From a virus, in IMG/VR virus record IMGVR_UViG_3300045135_003613, positions 1 through 52,102 of that record: a stretch of 52,102 nucleotides of DNA; one strand, written 5' to 3'. Shown piece after piece: positions 1 to 8,499 of the stretch. The position numbers and the translations under genes were made by a program. Position 1 is the stretch's first letter, and each line of letters begins with the position of its first letter. Under the pieces are notes generated by a model, which saw nothing but the letters and a program-made list of their open reading frames with translations, did no database searches and was not told the origin of the DNA.

Positions 1-489
1 TTACCACTCCGGACGCGTCTCTATTCTTTCGACGATCTCCCTCATGCGGCGTATCGTTCCGGGATCAGTTCCATCCGGCAGATCATCAAGATCAAAGTAT
101 CCGATTTCAGCAATCTCTACGCTCGTCGGCTTGTTCGCAACGCTGTCGTTGACGTCGCAAACAAAGACCAACACATGATCTCGCCGACTAACGCCACTGT
201 TGTGGAACACCCCATGAAACACAGGCGTCCCCTCAAGTCGTAGGCCTGTTTCCTGTAGCAATTCGTTTTTTAGTGCAGCAACAGCCGTTTCCCCTTTTTC
301 AACGCCGCCACCGGGAAAGTGCCAGCCAGGCGTGTATGTGTGTCGAACAAGCAGGAATTTGCCGTCGTCGGATTGCACGATTGCACGAACCCCGAGTGTT
401 AGCCCGCGCGCCATTAGAAAATAAGTATGTAGCGCGCGGCTAAACAGCGAACCAAATAGGCCGCGCTTCTTTTCACATCCTGAAGTCAC
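1..489 (-). CDS. NUDIX hydrolase
   Basis: This is a 162-residue NUDIX pyrophosphatase, which would hydrolyse a nucleoside diphosphate linked to some other group; the substrate cannot be told from the sequence. The NUDIX box spans about residues 60-83 and begins GGGVEKGE. The usual REUxEE core is NELLQE, so the Arg is Asn and the first Glu of the EE pair is Gln. The gene starts with GTG at 489, which overlaps the TGA of the upstream dehydratase in a GTGA junction, so the two are translationally coupled. The stop at 1-3 is inside the window. The coupling suggests a role in nucleotide-sugar or surface-polysaccharide metabolism. An ATG at codon 26 is an alternative start. Confidence 0.85.
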   Translation of the reverse strand: MTSGCEKKRGLFGSLFSRALHTYFLMARGLTLGVRAIVQSDDGKFLLVRHTYTPGWHFPGGGVEKGETAVAALKNELLQETGLRLEGTPVFHGVFHNSGVSRRDHVLVFVCDVNDSVANKPTSVEIAEIGYFDLDDLPDGTDPGTIRRMREIVERIETRPEW

Positions 490-2444
490 TCGCCGACACC
501 CACGTTCCGCGGCAGCGCGCCCTGTTCCTGATCTGCCATACGGTCAGCCCAATACGCAATTTTTTCACCGAGCGGAGTATAGTCCAACGGCAATTCATGG
601 AGAATGTCCAAAATTGCTGACAGGTCGACGGTTTCACAAGCTTGATGCAAGCGTTCAAGTATCGCCATTAATTCTTTCATCGGAAGCGAGACCTCAGATG
701 CCGTCATGATGCGGGGGTTTAGAGTTGGGCTGGGATTGTTACCAATAAGCAGCTCTTCATAGAGCTTTTCACCCTTCCGCAGACCTGTCACGCAAATTGG
801 AATATCGCCCTGGTCGGGCAAAACTTGATCGGGGTGATCGACCATGTAAGGCACTAGGCCGTGAAGTTTCACCATACTCATTGCAAGATCAAGAATCTTT
901 ACCGGATCACCCATGTCGAGAACAAATACGTCCCCGCCTTTGCCCATCGCGCCTGCTTGGATCACCAGTTGCGCGGCTTCGGGGATTGTCATGAAATACC
1001 GTGTGATGTGCTTATGCGTGACAGTAATTGGTCCACCGTTTTCGATCTGGCTACGGAAGCGCGGGATTACTGACCCGGATGAGCCTAGTACGTTCCCAAA
1101 ACGAACCATCGAAAAGATTGTCGAAGATACTTCTCTTGCATGAGCCTGACAGATCAATTCCGCGATGCGCTTCGTCGCCCCCATCACATTGGTCGGTCGC
1201 ACCGCCTTATCTGTTGAAATCAGGATGAAATTCTCGACCCCCAACCGCTTTGCCGCCGAGGTAATAGCAAGCGTCCCAAACACATTGTTTCTGATGCCTT
1301 CGACGACATTATCCTCAAGTAAGGGAACATGCTTGTAGGCAGCAGCATGGTAGATCGTTTGCACACCAAATGATGTAATCGCGTCTTCGAGGACTCGACT
1401 GTACTGAATGGAGCCAAGGATCGGCACAACGTGAATTGATGGATCGATGCGCGCGGCGGTCTCGGAAAGCTCTGCCTCGATTGAATAAAGCGCAAACTCC
1501 GAGGCCTCAAAAAGTACAAGTCTCTTTGGTTTTAGATTGAGGATTTGTCGACAAAGTTCGCTACCAATCGATCCACCCGTCCCAGAAACCATTACCACGC
1601 GCCCGACAATGTTTTTGCCAAGCAATGCGTTGTCTGGGGTGACGGGATCACGTCCCAACAGGTCTTCTGGCCTCACGGCTCTCAGCTCGGAAATCTTCGC
1701 TTCCCCACTAATAATTTCCGCTAGGCTGGGGATCGTTTTGATCTCGACAGAGAGGTCCTCGAGGTCTTCTACGATTTCACGACGACGTGCACGGCTAATA
1801 CTCGGTATGGCCAGTAATACAGCCGTTGCACCCGTTCTATCGAGCAAACTGGGAATTTGATCGGCCGGATAAACACGCAAGCCACCAATAGACATCCCCT
1901 GTAAACCTTTGTCATCGTCAATAAGTGCGACGGGGGCGTATTCGCGACCGTGAAACAGTGAATTGAGCAACTGCAGTCCGGAGTCACCGGCGCCGTAAAT
2001 AATCACGGGCCTTTTGTAGAGTTGCTTGGGGTTTCGGAAAAACGTCCTCATCAAAAAGCGAAGACCACCCACTGAGAGCACAACGAGTATTGCGAATATG
2101 ATGGGTACAGAGCGAGGAATCCCAGCACCGAACGCAAGACCAGCTAAATATAGAGCAATGCCAGCGATCAATGCGCCTTTGCCAATCGTTATGAGTATCT
2201 GTCCCGTTACAAAGCGAACTAGGGCTCGATAGACCCCCAGAAAATTAAAGGCCAACAACGTAACCGCGGATGCGATCAAAACACTGGTCCAGATTTCCGG
2301 CGTTTGAAGAAACCCGATGCTTTCCAGCCGAAACATCATCGCAGCAACAAAGGACAGCACGATTAAGACAAAGTCAGTGATGACCTGCACCAATATTTTT
2401 TTCGGTCGGCTTAGTTGAGATAAATAATTGGTATAGCTTTGCAT
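486..2444 (-). CDS. Nucleotide-sugar 4,6-dehydratase/epimerase, FlaA1/WbpM/PglF family
   Basis: The 652-residue protein has the two-part layout of membrane-bound UDP-sugar 4,6-dehydratases that start bacillosamine- or QuiNAc-type sugar synthesis for glycans. Residues 20-135 contain four hydrophobic segments. A first Rossmann motif (GAGDSG) is near residue 151, and the catalytic short-chain dehydrogenase domain starts at the glycine-rich GTGGSIGSE near 288. STDK lies at 410-413 and MGATK at 421-425. The usual catalytic Tyr is replaced by Met, as is typical of the FlaA1/WbpM group. It is followed by the coupled NUDIX gene. A WecA-like transferase that would be a natural partner lies 24 kb away at 26569-27669, on the other side of the phage late genes. 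Confidence 0.9.
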   Translation of the reverse strand: MQSYTNYLSQLSRPKKILVQVITDFVLIVLSFVAAMMFRLESIGFLQTPEIWTSVLIASAVTLLAFNFLGVYRALVRFVTGQILITIGKGALIAGIALYLAGLAFGAGIPRSVPIIFAILVVLSVGGLRFLMRTFFRNPKQLYKRPVIIYGAGDSGLQLLNSLFHGREYAPVALIDDDKGLQGMSIGGLRVYPADQIPSLLDRTGATAVLLAIPSISRARRREIVEDLEDLSVEIKTIPSLAEIISGEAKISELRAVRPEDLLGRDPVTPDNALLGKNIVGRVVMVSGTGGSIGSELCRQILNLKPKRLVLFEASEFALYSIEAELSETAARIDPSIHVVPILGSIQYSRVLEDAITSFGVQTIYHAAAYKHVPLLEDNVVEGIRNNVFGTLAITSAAKRLGVENFILISTDKAVRPTNVMGATKRIAELICQAHAREVSSTIFSMVRFGNVLGSSGSVIPRFRSQIENGGPITVTHKHITRYFMTIPEAAQLVIQAGAMGKGGDVFVLDMGDPVKILDLAMSMVKLHGLVPYMVDHPDQVLPDQGDIPICVTGLRKGEKLYEELLIGNNPSPTLNPRIMTASEVSLPMKELMAILERLHQACETVDLSAILDILHELPLDYTPLGEKIAYWADRMADQEQGALPRNVGVGE

Positions 2445-2471
2445 CGGCGGGTGCCTTCTTTAAAAAAAACG

Positions 2472-3479
2472 CTAAACGCGCCCGTAGAGAATATATCGGC
2501 CGGCCCGTCGCGGCAACGCAACATTGCGCCTCATAGTGTCGGGTGCCACCAGGATTCGCATAGCAATATTGGTGTAACCCCAGCCGCGGGGCGGCCGATT
2601 CGAATCTTGCCGCGTCGCGTGAGGTCGCTTAGCATAAAAGCTCTCAACACGCGAAAGTATCCAAGGCCGATGCTTAAAAAACTTGACGATTTTTATACTC
2701 AAGCGCTCCGTATTGACCTCGTCCCTGCGTCGCAACTTGCGGGTCTTAACCCGCAGAATACACAATACTGTGACGCCGCAGGGCGAGGTGCTTTCATCGT
2801 ATCTGCGCTGCAGGGGGAGGTTTTCGAAAGCGTGTACGCCCCCCTTCTGGAGCGGACGTTTGATACGCTCGCCGAGGCTCGGTTGTTCTTTGCCAACCTT
2901 GCTTCTGAACACCCAGACGCCAAGTGCTTTGATTTCGCGGCACACCCTTCGGGCGCGGTGAAGGTATAAACCGCCAGTTCGAGAGAAGTCTGAATGTCCG
3001 GTAAGTGCCTTGAGGCGCGCTTGCACCTCGCGGACCGAGAGCGTCACGGCCGGCACTACATTGCCGGCACGCCGCACCCCGAGCAGCCGCGATTTCGCAT
3101 AGCGCTGGATCGTGACAGCATCGGATTGGTTGCCGCCCAGCACCTCAATCATCGCTCCGGCCGTTTTCACGAAGAAGCCGACATGGCCCTGCCAGGATTT
3201 CGAGCCCCGCGAGAAGACGACGATGTCGCCCGGTTGCGCATCGGCCAGATCCACAGGAATGCCCCAGTCCAGATAAGACCTCGCATTGAGGCGTCGGGTG
3301 GAGCGCAAGCCGGCTTTTTCGAGGCAGTGCCCCACGAAAGCCGCGCACCAGGCCACAGAGTCATGCTCGACCCAGTCGTGGCCGACCGAGGCGTACATCG
3401 CCATTATGGCTGGATTGTCTTCAGGTCCCGGGCCCTCGGTAGTGCCGATGTAGCCTTGGGCGATTTCAAAAGGGGTCAT
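2472..3479 (-). CDS. Endolysin, TIGR02594-type peptidoglycan hydrolase, C-terminus broken
   Basis: Residues 1-140 match the TIGR02594 family of phage lysis enzymes with a CHAP/NlpC-like fold. The likely catalytic Cys is C45 (VAWCAAFVGHC), with a His in GHVGFF near residue 99. The text VREVQARLKAL at about 149-159 looks like the start of a C-terminal peptidoglycan-binding domain, but homology stops right after it. The remaining roughly 170 codons are basic, low-quality sequence antisense to the ORF at 2670-2969. The real gene was probably cut near 2975-3005 by the phage/host junction, leaving an accidental fusion. A good Shine-Dalgarno (AAGGAGG) precedes ATG 3479. Whether the truncated enzyme still works is unknown. 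Confidence 0.7.
   Translation of the reverse strand: MTPFEIAQGYIGTTEGPGPEDNPAIMAMYASVGHDWVEHDSVAWCAAFVGHCLEKAGLRSTRRLNARSYLDWGIPVDLADAQPGDIVVFSRGSKSWQGHVGFFVKTAGAMIEVLGGNQSDAVTIQRYAKSRLLGVRRAGNVVPAVTLSVREVQARLKALTGHSDFSRTGGLYLHRARRVCREIKALGVWVFRSKVGKEQPSLGERIKRPLQKGGVHAFENLPLQRRYDESTSPCGVTVLCILRVKTRKLRRRDEVNTERLSIKIVKFFKHRPWILSRVESFYAKRPHATRQDSNRPPRGWGYTNIAMRILVAPDTMRRNVALPRRAGRYILYGRV
2670..2969 (+). CDS. Hypothetical protein, 99 aa
   Basis: This 99-codon plus-strand ORF runs from ATG 2670 to TAA 2967 and encodes a soluble, mixed-charge protein beginning MLKKLDDFYTQAL. I recognise no domain. The reading frame is open further upstream to 2439, but the ATG at 2670 sits after a weak AAGG element and starts the part that looks protein-like. 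It lies antisense to the 3' extension of the endolysin frame, and the two cannot both be normal genes. The loss of endolysin homology just to its right suggests this is flanking host sequence at the phage junction. A phage-tail accessory gene is the alternative. Confidence 0.45.
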   Translation: MLKKLDDFYTQALRIDLVPASQLAGLNPQNTQYCDAAGRGAFIVSALQGEVFESVYAPLLERTFDTLAEARLFFANLASEHPDAKCFDFAAHPSGAVKV

Positions 3480-3492
3480 TCTGGCCTCCTTG

Positions 3493-3523
3493 CAAAAGAA
3501 AACGCCGCCCCTGAGGACGGCGT
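3493..3523 (-). terminator. Hairpin with T-rich tract between holin and endolysin
   Basis: On the minus strand a perfect 6-bp stem (ACGCCG/CGGCGT, 3502-3507 and 3518-3523) with a 10-nt loop is followed by TTTTCTTTT and then the endolysin ribosome-binding site. It looks like a weak intrinsic terminator or attenuator that would lower endolysin expression relative to the holin. A stem-loop acting only on RNA stability is also possible. Confidence 0.5.
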
Positions 3524-3552
3524 ATGATCAGGTGATCAATGTTGGGCGGGTA

Positions 3553-3864
3553 TTATTTCTTGCGACCAATCCAGGCGCAGAGCAGGCTTTCGGCGCCTCG
3601 GGGGCCGAGATAGGCGAGCGTCGCCACGAACCCGGTTGAGACCGGCTGGGTCAGGCCGATGTAATTTGCCGCCGCGTCGCCAATGAGCGCCATACCCACA
3701 GCGACCGGGATTTCCCAGAGGAGTTCCTTGCCAAAGAAGCGGCGATTGCCGAGCTTCACCTCGCCGGAGTGCCACATGAGCCGACCGGTGAAGGCACCAA
3801 TCAGTGTGGTGATGGCCCCGCCAAAAAGGTGGTTGATGGTTTCAATAAAACTGTTGTCCGGCAT
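3553..3864 (-). CDS. Phage holin, LydA-like (holin superfamily III)
   Basis: A 103-residue membrane protein with two or three hydrophobic stretches: about residues 13-27, a central one with ELLWEIPVAVGMALIGDAA at about 47-66, and a C-terminal one around YLGPRGAESLL. The ELPVA-GM-G pattern and the GPR near the end are typical of LydA-like holins of alphaproteobacterial prophages. It would permeabilise the inner membrane so that the endolysin reaches the cell wall. AAGGAGG lies 8 nt before ATG 3864. It is the gene next to the endolysin, making a two-gene lysis cassette; no spanin gene was seen. Confidence 0.8.
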   Translation of the reverse strand: MPDNSFIETINHLFGGAITTLIGAFTGRLMWHSGEVKLGNRRFFGKELLWEIPVAVGMALIGDAAANYIGLTQPVSTGFVATLAYLGPRGAESLLCAWIGRKK

Positions 3865-3882
3865 CTGCCTGCCTCCTTGGTC

Positions 3883-4968
3883 TCAAAACGGCCCGGTTGC
3901 ATCCGGATCGATGATGGGCGGCACGTTCGCGCTTGGCGCCACTGGGCTTGTGCTTTCTATCCGCGCATCCGTGCCCGCGCCCTGTTGGGGCTGTTTCAGC
4001 TCCAGCGTGGTGACAAACCCGCCGGCCCGGGTCAGCGTGTGGGTCACAGCCTCGATCCGATAAGACCCGTCCACGCCGGGCCGTGTGCCCGACAAGGTAC
4101 AAAGCCCATCCGGCACGGCCGCCGTATTGCCCTCGATGACCACCGTGCCTTCGCCCGCATCTCGGGCAGTTGTGGCGGCATCACTTTCGCCCTGCTGGGT
4201 GGTTTCCACCTCGCTGGCTCGCGCAAAACGATCAGCATAGACGGAGGGCACGTCGATGCCTGTTGCGCGCTCGACAACTTGCCAGGCGCCCCCCGCAACA
4301 TCATACCAACGACCGCGGACCGTCCCGAACTGCGGGCGGCCGAGCCTCGGGGCAATGTCCCAGCTGTGCAGGTTCTGGCCCCAGGTGGCAGCAATGGCCG
4401 TTGCGTAATCCGCATTGCGCTTTGAGAGCACAATCCGCCCGCCGGTGACGCGGAAATTGCCACCGATTTCACGGGCCAGCCGCTCACCCATGGCAATCAG
4501 GCTTTCGTCGCGCATCTCGAAATAGCCGCGGGTCAGATTGCGCAGCTTCGGATCGATCTCGATCTGCGTGATCCCTGCATGCCACGCCGCCTCGCGCAGG
4601 ATCGTCTCCACCGTCGCCCCATCCCAATGACGCTGCTGGCCTTCTTTGGCCCGGCCTGTCGTATCCATGCCCTTCGCCGTGATGCGAAGCCGCCGCCCCG
4701 CACTGCGGGTGCCGGATGATTTCACCTCATCAACCGTGCCATAGAAGACAACGCGCATTCTCTCACTGTCCCAGCCAAGCGCAATCGACACAGGCGCGCC
4801 GATCTGCGGAAGAACAATCCATCCATCGGTGTCATCAATCTCGAGATCCGCGCTGTCGGTATGGGTGCCCACCTTGTCCGAGACCTGAAGGCCCAAAAGC
4901 ACCGGCATCAACGCCGTGGTGATATTCGTGCCCGCCACGGTTACGTTGAAAAGCGCGCGCTTTGACAT
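3883..4968 (-). CDS. Phage late control D / tail hub protein (P2 gpD family)
   Basis: This 361-residue protein belongs to the P2 gpD family, the baseplate hub that caps the tail tube and carries the spike, comparable to T4 gp27. Early residues contain NVTVAGTNITTALMPVLL, the typical family start, and the phrase VLLGLQVSDKVGTHTDSADL follows. It is last in the tail operon after X and U, as in P2. I chose ATG 4968, 8 nt after GGAAG; a GTG at 4974 gives two more residues. The C-terminal 30 residues are Pro- and Ala-rich. Confidence 0.88.
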   Translation of the reverse strand: MSKRALFNVTVAGTNITTALMPVLLGLQVSDKVGTHTDSADLEIDDTDGWIVLPQIGAPVSIALGWDSERMRVVFYGTVDEVKSSGTRSAGRRLRITAKGMDTTGRAKEGQQRHWDGATVETILREAAWHAGITQIEIDPKLRNLTRGYFEMRDESLIAMGERLAREIGGNFRVTGGRIVLSKRNADYATAIAATWGQNLHSWDIAPRLGRPQFGTVRGRWYDVAGGAWQVVERATGIDVPSVYADRFARASEVETTQQGESDAATTARDAGEGTVVIEGNTAAVPDGLCTLSGTRPGVDGSYRIEAVTHTLTRAGGFVTTLELKQPQQGAGTDARIESTSPVAPSANVPPIIDPDATGPF

Positions 4969-4980
4969 GAGCACGCTTCC

Positions 4981-5208
4981 TTACCAAAGCCGGACCGGAT
5001 CCAGAACCTGCTGCTCCCGCGGAATGGGAATTAGCATGTCGAAGCTTGTGCCCACCGGCAGAGTCAGGCCCAGATCCGCAAGCCCAGGGTTCATGTCATA
5101 GATTGCCTCCACGAGTCCCGGCATGGGCCGCTTGAACCTGCGCCATACGATCGTCGCAACTGTCAGCCCGTCGCCTTCCACGGTCACGGTTTCGATCACC
5201 TGGTCCAT
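4981..5208 (-). CDS. Phage tail protein X (P2 gpX family, LysM-like)
   Basis: The 75-residue protein matches P2 gpX: a small LysM-like domain with VWRRFKRPMPGLVEAIYDMN and a following NPGLADLGLTLPVGTSFDML. In P2 the protein is needed for tail assembly and is thought to bind the tail hub. Its start codon overlaps the end of the U gene by 13 nt, and gpD follows after 12 nt, so U, X and D form one translated unit in the order seen in P2-like phages. Confidence 0.87.
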   Translation of the reverse strand: MDQVIETVTVEGDGLTVATIVWRRFKRPMPGLVEAIYDMNPGLADLGLTLPVGTSFDMLIPIPREQQVLDPVRLW

Positions 5209-5627
5209 AGGAGCACATCCGCCAGAAGAGAGAAGAAGGACCCCGCGCTTGGCGCGCTGGCCCGTTTCACGGTGATATCGACATCAATCACCTTGCCGAC
5301 GCCATTGCGGCCGAGATAGGAGGCGCGCTCGCTGACTGAGAGGATATTGACCCAGCCCATCAAAGCACCATCGCCCCGCATCATATATTGCGGCCGTCCC
5401 GACGCGCGGGCTTGCGACAAAAGCGTCAGCTGGCCCATGCCGCCGAACTTTTCTGGATAGAGGCGTGCCTTGATGGTCCAGCTTTCCGGGCCTTCGCCGA
5501 CATATTCGAGGATGGGCCGCGCCCCGAGCACGGGCTTTTCGGCAAAGCCGGCCTCTGTGCCATGACTGTACCCATCGGCGTTGAAGGGCAGGATTTCGAA
5601 TTGGACGGGGCCAAGCATCATCAGCAT
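5196..5627 (-). CDS. Phage tail protein U (P2 gpU family)
   Basis: A 143-residue P2 gpU-type protein (MLMMLGPVQFEILPFNADGY). gpU works at the end of the tail tube together with the tape measure and hub. The hallmark is the segment ARPILEYVGEGPESWTIKAR, the antiparallel core of the family. The ATG overlaps the tape-measure stop by one base (TGATG), and GAGG precedes it, supporting this start. Confidence 0.88.
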   Translation of the reverse strand: MLMMLGPVQFEILPFNADGYSHGTEAGFAEKPVLGARPILEYVGEGPESWTIKARLYPEKFGGMGQLTLLSQARASGRPQYMMRGDGALMGWVNILSVSERASYLGRNGVGKVIDVDITVKRASAPSAGSFFSLLADVLLWTR

Positions 5628-8065
5628 CAGGCAAACCTCAGCCCTGTGTCGGCATAAACACCCCGGAAGGCTTCGCGGATTTGATCGCGCAGCTGCCGGG
5701 TGATTTCTGCAGCGAGCTGCTGCGGGTCCGCCGTCGCGCCGGTGATGGTGATCGGCGCATTGACCGAAACCTCCACGGGACCTGCGCCGTCCATGCTTCC
5801 CACCGGGTTCACATAGCCATTGCGATTGGCAGTGATGAGTTCCGGACCGCGCTCGCCCACGAGGTATGTGCCCCCGCGCGAGATCGGCCCACCGGCCGCG
5901 CGGGTGCCATCAACACCGGAGAATTCATCGACCGCCACGGCTGGAGCCTCATTCCCACCGCCGAGCCACGCCGGCATCGAGGGCCAGCGGATGATGTTCG
6001 TCAGATCGATATTTCCGATCGCTTCGACAATTCGGGACGGAATACCCCGGATCCAGGCGATCAGCTCTTCGAACTTGGCCACCATCCCATCCCAAAGTGC
6101 TTGGATCGCCTCAAGGCCTTTGTCGTAAAGCCCGGTGACGAGCCCAGCAAAGCCATCGATGATCCGGCCGGTCAGATTGGCCGCGTTTTGCGCAATCCGC
6201 GCCTGCTCTTCTTCTGAGAGCACCTCCTGCTCGAAAAGTCCTGAGCTGAAGAACCCGGTGATCGCATCCACCGCCGTCCCGAGGGCCGATCCCAGCCCCG
6301 AGAAGGCGTTCGAAATCGCATCAGTGATCGGCGTCAGAAAACTGAGCTTTTCGCCAAGCCAGTCGAGCGGGCCCTGCAGGCGCTCGGAGATGGCCTGACC
6401 CACGCCGGAAAGCGTGGCCGTGATCCGATCCCAGTAGCGGTAGATCCTAAAGCCTGCCGCGGCAACGGCGGCTGCCACAGCGGCAAAGGTTGCCCAAACC
6501 GGTGCAGAGATCATTGCCACGGCCGCCCCGATCGCGGCAATGCCAGAAGACAGTGCCCCGACACCTGGGACCGCGAGCGCAATACCGGTTAGACCAGCGC
6601 GCAACCTTCCGAGCGTCCCCAGGGGCTGTCCACCCATCGCCGCCAAAGCAGATTGCAGCCCGATCATTTCTGTCGCGGCCGTCCGCGCGCCAATGGCTGC
6701 GCGGCCTATTGTGTTATACCCGGCGGCAATCATCGACAGCACACCGCCGCGGCCCAATAGACCGGCAAAGTGCAGGGCCGACATCGCGCCTTTGAAAGCG
6801 ATGACCGCTGCGGTCGCCCCCACCACGGCGAGCGTCACTTCCGGATAGGCCGCAGCCAGCTCGGAGATCCGCATAATGAGCGGCGTGATCGCCTCCGCCA
6901 GGGACGTGATCGCGGGCATCAGCGCATTGCCAATAGTGACCTGGAGCTCGGTCAACACGTTCTGAAACCGCTGCATATTGGCCTGAAACGTATTGTTGCG
7001 CGCTTCGAACTCCGCGAACGCAGAGCCTGCGTAATTGGCTCGGTCCCCCACCATGCCAAGCGTGTCTTCCACGAGGCCGAGGTTGGTCAGGAGCGGCCCA
7101 AGAGCGCGCGCCTCATTGCCAAAAAGCTGGCTTGAGATCGCGGCCTGCTGCTCACGCGGGATCTGACTGATGCGCCGCAGCACATCGAGCGTCGTCCCCA
7201 CCGCGTCTTCCTGCATGCGCCGTGCGACAGCTTCTGCATCAAGCCCCAGCTCTTGGAATGCTTCCCTCTGTGCCCGCGTCGCGGCTGAGCCGCGCGTCAG
7301 CGCAGCCCCCATATTCCGAAAACTCGTCGCCGCCACCTCGCTTTGCGCGCCAGCCGCCAACATTGCCGAGGCAAAGGCCGAGGTCTCTTCGGCAGAAAAC
7401 CCAAACAGCGTCGCTTGCGCCCCAACGCGGCGGACCACATCGAGAATATCGGCCGCACTCGAGGCCTGGCTGTTGGAAAGATGGTTCATGGCATCTGCCA
7501 GAGAAACCGTCTCGTTGATCGTGAGACCCAAGGCCGTCATCAGGTTGGCCATAGAGGCGCCGGCCTGATCAGCGCTGATGTCAAAGGCCACCCCGATCCG
7601 CGCGGCGGCATCGGTAAAGCGAATGAGGTCTTGCCCCGCAATGCTCGCCTGGCCTGCGGCAGCCGCAATCTCAGCAAGACCCGTCACGGCGATAGGAATG
7701 TCGCGCGAGAGGGCAAAGAGATCCTGCTGGAACTGGCTGAAGCCTTCCGGTGTCGGAAAATCCACCACCTTGCGCACATCGGCCATGGCGCTTTCAAACG
7801 CGGACGCCGCGGCAATCGGACCGCCGATGGCTTCGCGCAATGCGTAGAAACTGGCGGCCGCATCGACCAAGCCACCCCGCGCAGCCGCAAGGGATCGGTT
7901 ATTGCGCGTGATCGCAGCACTAAGCCGATCGCCGAAGGTCATGGGCAGGCCGTTGTTTTCCCGGATACGGGTGGAAATGCCGGCCAAGGCACTGGCGGCC
8001 TGTCGCGCAGGGGTCGTCACGCGATCGAGAAGTTCGATCACCAGCTGGGAGGTCAGCGTTGCCAT
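5627..8065 (-). CDS. Tail tape measure protein
   Basis: At 812 residues this is the longest protein of the tail module and has the features of a TIGR01760-type tape measure: a helical N-terminal core domain (about residues 85-380, with FASAMLAAGAQSEVAATSF), strongly hydrophobic Ala-Gly helices at about 390-560, and a C-terminal part rich in Gly and small residues. It sets tail length and is thought to exit during DNA injection. It lies where expected, right after the frameshifted chaperone and before U. The ATG at 8065 is 10 nt past the stop of the frameshift product. Confidence 0.93.
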   Translation of the reverse strand: MATLTSQLVIELLDRVTTPARQAASALAGISTRIRENNGLPMTFGDRLSAAITRNNRSLAAARGGLVDAAASFYALREAIGGPIAAASAFESAMADVRKVVDFPTPEGFSQFQQDLFALSRDIPIAVTGLAEIAAAAGQASIAGQDLIRFTDAAARIGVAFDISADQAGASMANLMTALGLTINETVSLADAMNHLSNSQASSAADILDVVRRVGAQATLFGFSAEETSAFASAMLAAGAQSEVAATSFRNMGAALTRGSAATRAQREAFQELGLDAEAVARRMQEDAVGTTLDVLRRISQIPREQQAAISSQLFGNEARALGPLLTNLGLVEDTLGMVGDRANYAGSAFAEFEARNNTFQANMQRFQNVLTELQVTIGNALMPAITSLAEAITPLIMRISELAAAYPEVTLAVVGATAAVIAFKGAMSALHFAGLLGRGGVLSMIAAGYNTIGRAAIGARTAATEMIGLQSALAAMGGQPLGTLGRLRAGLTGIALAVPGVGALSSGIAAIGAAVAMISAPVWATFAAVAAAVAAAGFRIYRYWDRITATLSGVGQAISERLQGPLDWLGEKLSFLTPITDAISNAFSGLGSALGTAVDAITGFFSSGLFEQEVLSEEEQARIAQNAANLTGRIIDGFAGLVTGLYDKGLEAIQALWDGMVAKFEELIAWIRGIPSRIVEAIGNIDLTNIIRWPSMPAWLGGGNEAPAVAVDEFSGVDGTRAAGGPISRGGTYLVGERGPELITANRNGYVNPVGSMDGAGPVEVSVNAPITITGATADPQQLAAEITRQLRDQIREAFRGVYADTGLRFA

Positions 8066-8075
8066 GGGATCAGGT

Positions 8076-8491
8076 TCACTTCGGTATTGCGGCGCGCGCT
8101 AGACGACGGGCCTCAGCGTGCCAAAGCACCAGCTCTGGCCAGTCCATGTCCATCAGATCGGTGATCGGGGTATTCAGCCAGTGAGCGGTTTCGGCTGCGA
8201 TGGTGCGCCAGTCGCGGATGCCGTGCCCTTTGGGAAAAAACCGGCGATCACCTCGGAGATCGCGGTAAAATCATCCGTGTCCATTTCCTCGATCGCTTCG
8301 CGCGGCAAATCCGTCAGAACGGCAGCCATCAGAATGCCCTGTTCCAACTGATCCTCAATCCCGGCCAACGCATCCTGCAGGGTCTTGAGGTCCTTCACTT
8401 TCGGCTTTTTGACGCTGACCTCCCTCAGGGTCTGCTCGCCCAAGGTGATAGGCACCGAAAGCGGCAGTTGTTTATTGTGATGCTGTGCCAT
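8076..8491 (-). CDS. Tail assembly chaperone, -1 frameshift extension (GT / E+E' type)
   Basis: A second frame runs on from the chaperone ORF without its own start codon. If ribosomes slip -1 at the T-TTT-TTC heptamer (8234-8240 on the plus strand), translation continues past the normal stop and gives a 138-residue product. Its new C-terminus includes HWLNTPITDLMDMDWPELVL, which closely resembles the GpE'-type extension of P2-like phages. The stop is the TGA at 8076-8078. In lambda and P2 both the short and long forms are needed, the long form recruiting tube protein to the tape measure. Confidence 0.75.
8174..8491 (-). CDS. Tail assembly chaperone, short form (P2 gpE-like)
   Basis: A 105-residue protein (MAQHHNKQLPLSVPITLGEQ) of the phage tail assembly chaperone class, mostly charged and helical. 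It lies between the tail tube and tape-measure genes, the defining position of this function. The ATG at 8491 follows GAGAGGG and lies 8 nt past the stop of the tube gene. The upstream in-frame TTG (8503) is less likely as a start. The protein is also the first part of a frameshift product described at 8076-8491. Confidence 0.82.
   Translation of the reverse strand: MAQHHNKQLPLSVPITLGEQTLREVSVKKPKVKDLKTLQDALAGIEDQLEQGILMAAVLTDLPREAIEEMDTDDFTAISEVIAGFFPKGTASATGAPSQPKPLTG
8234..8240 (-). promoter_or_regulatory. -1 ribosomal slippery heptamer(s) in the chaperone gene
   Basis: On the coding strand the chaperone codons read GGT TTT TTC CCA AAG. This provides a T-TTT-TTC heptamer in the zero frame, equivalent to P2's T-TTT-TTG. 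It is immediately followed by CCCAAAG, which also fits X-XXY-YYZ and overlaps it by one base. Both would shift into the same -1 frame that carries the conserved extension. No stem was measured downstream. Confidence 0.75.
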
Positions 8492-8499
8492 GGGCCCTC

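Noticed and set aside
2439-2669. Upstream extension of the 99-residue plus-strand ORF
   Set aside because: The extra 77 codons look like random sequence, and the stretch overlaps the promoter side of the dehydratase gene.
7343-8164. 273-codon plus-strand ORF antisense to the tape measure gene
   Set aside because: It is a shadow of the tape measure reading frame and has no ribosome site or recognisable domain.
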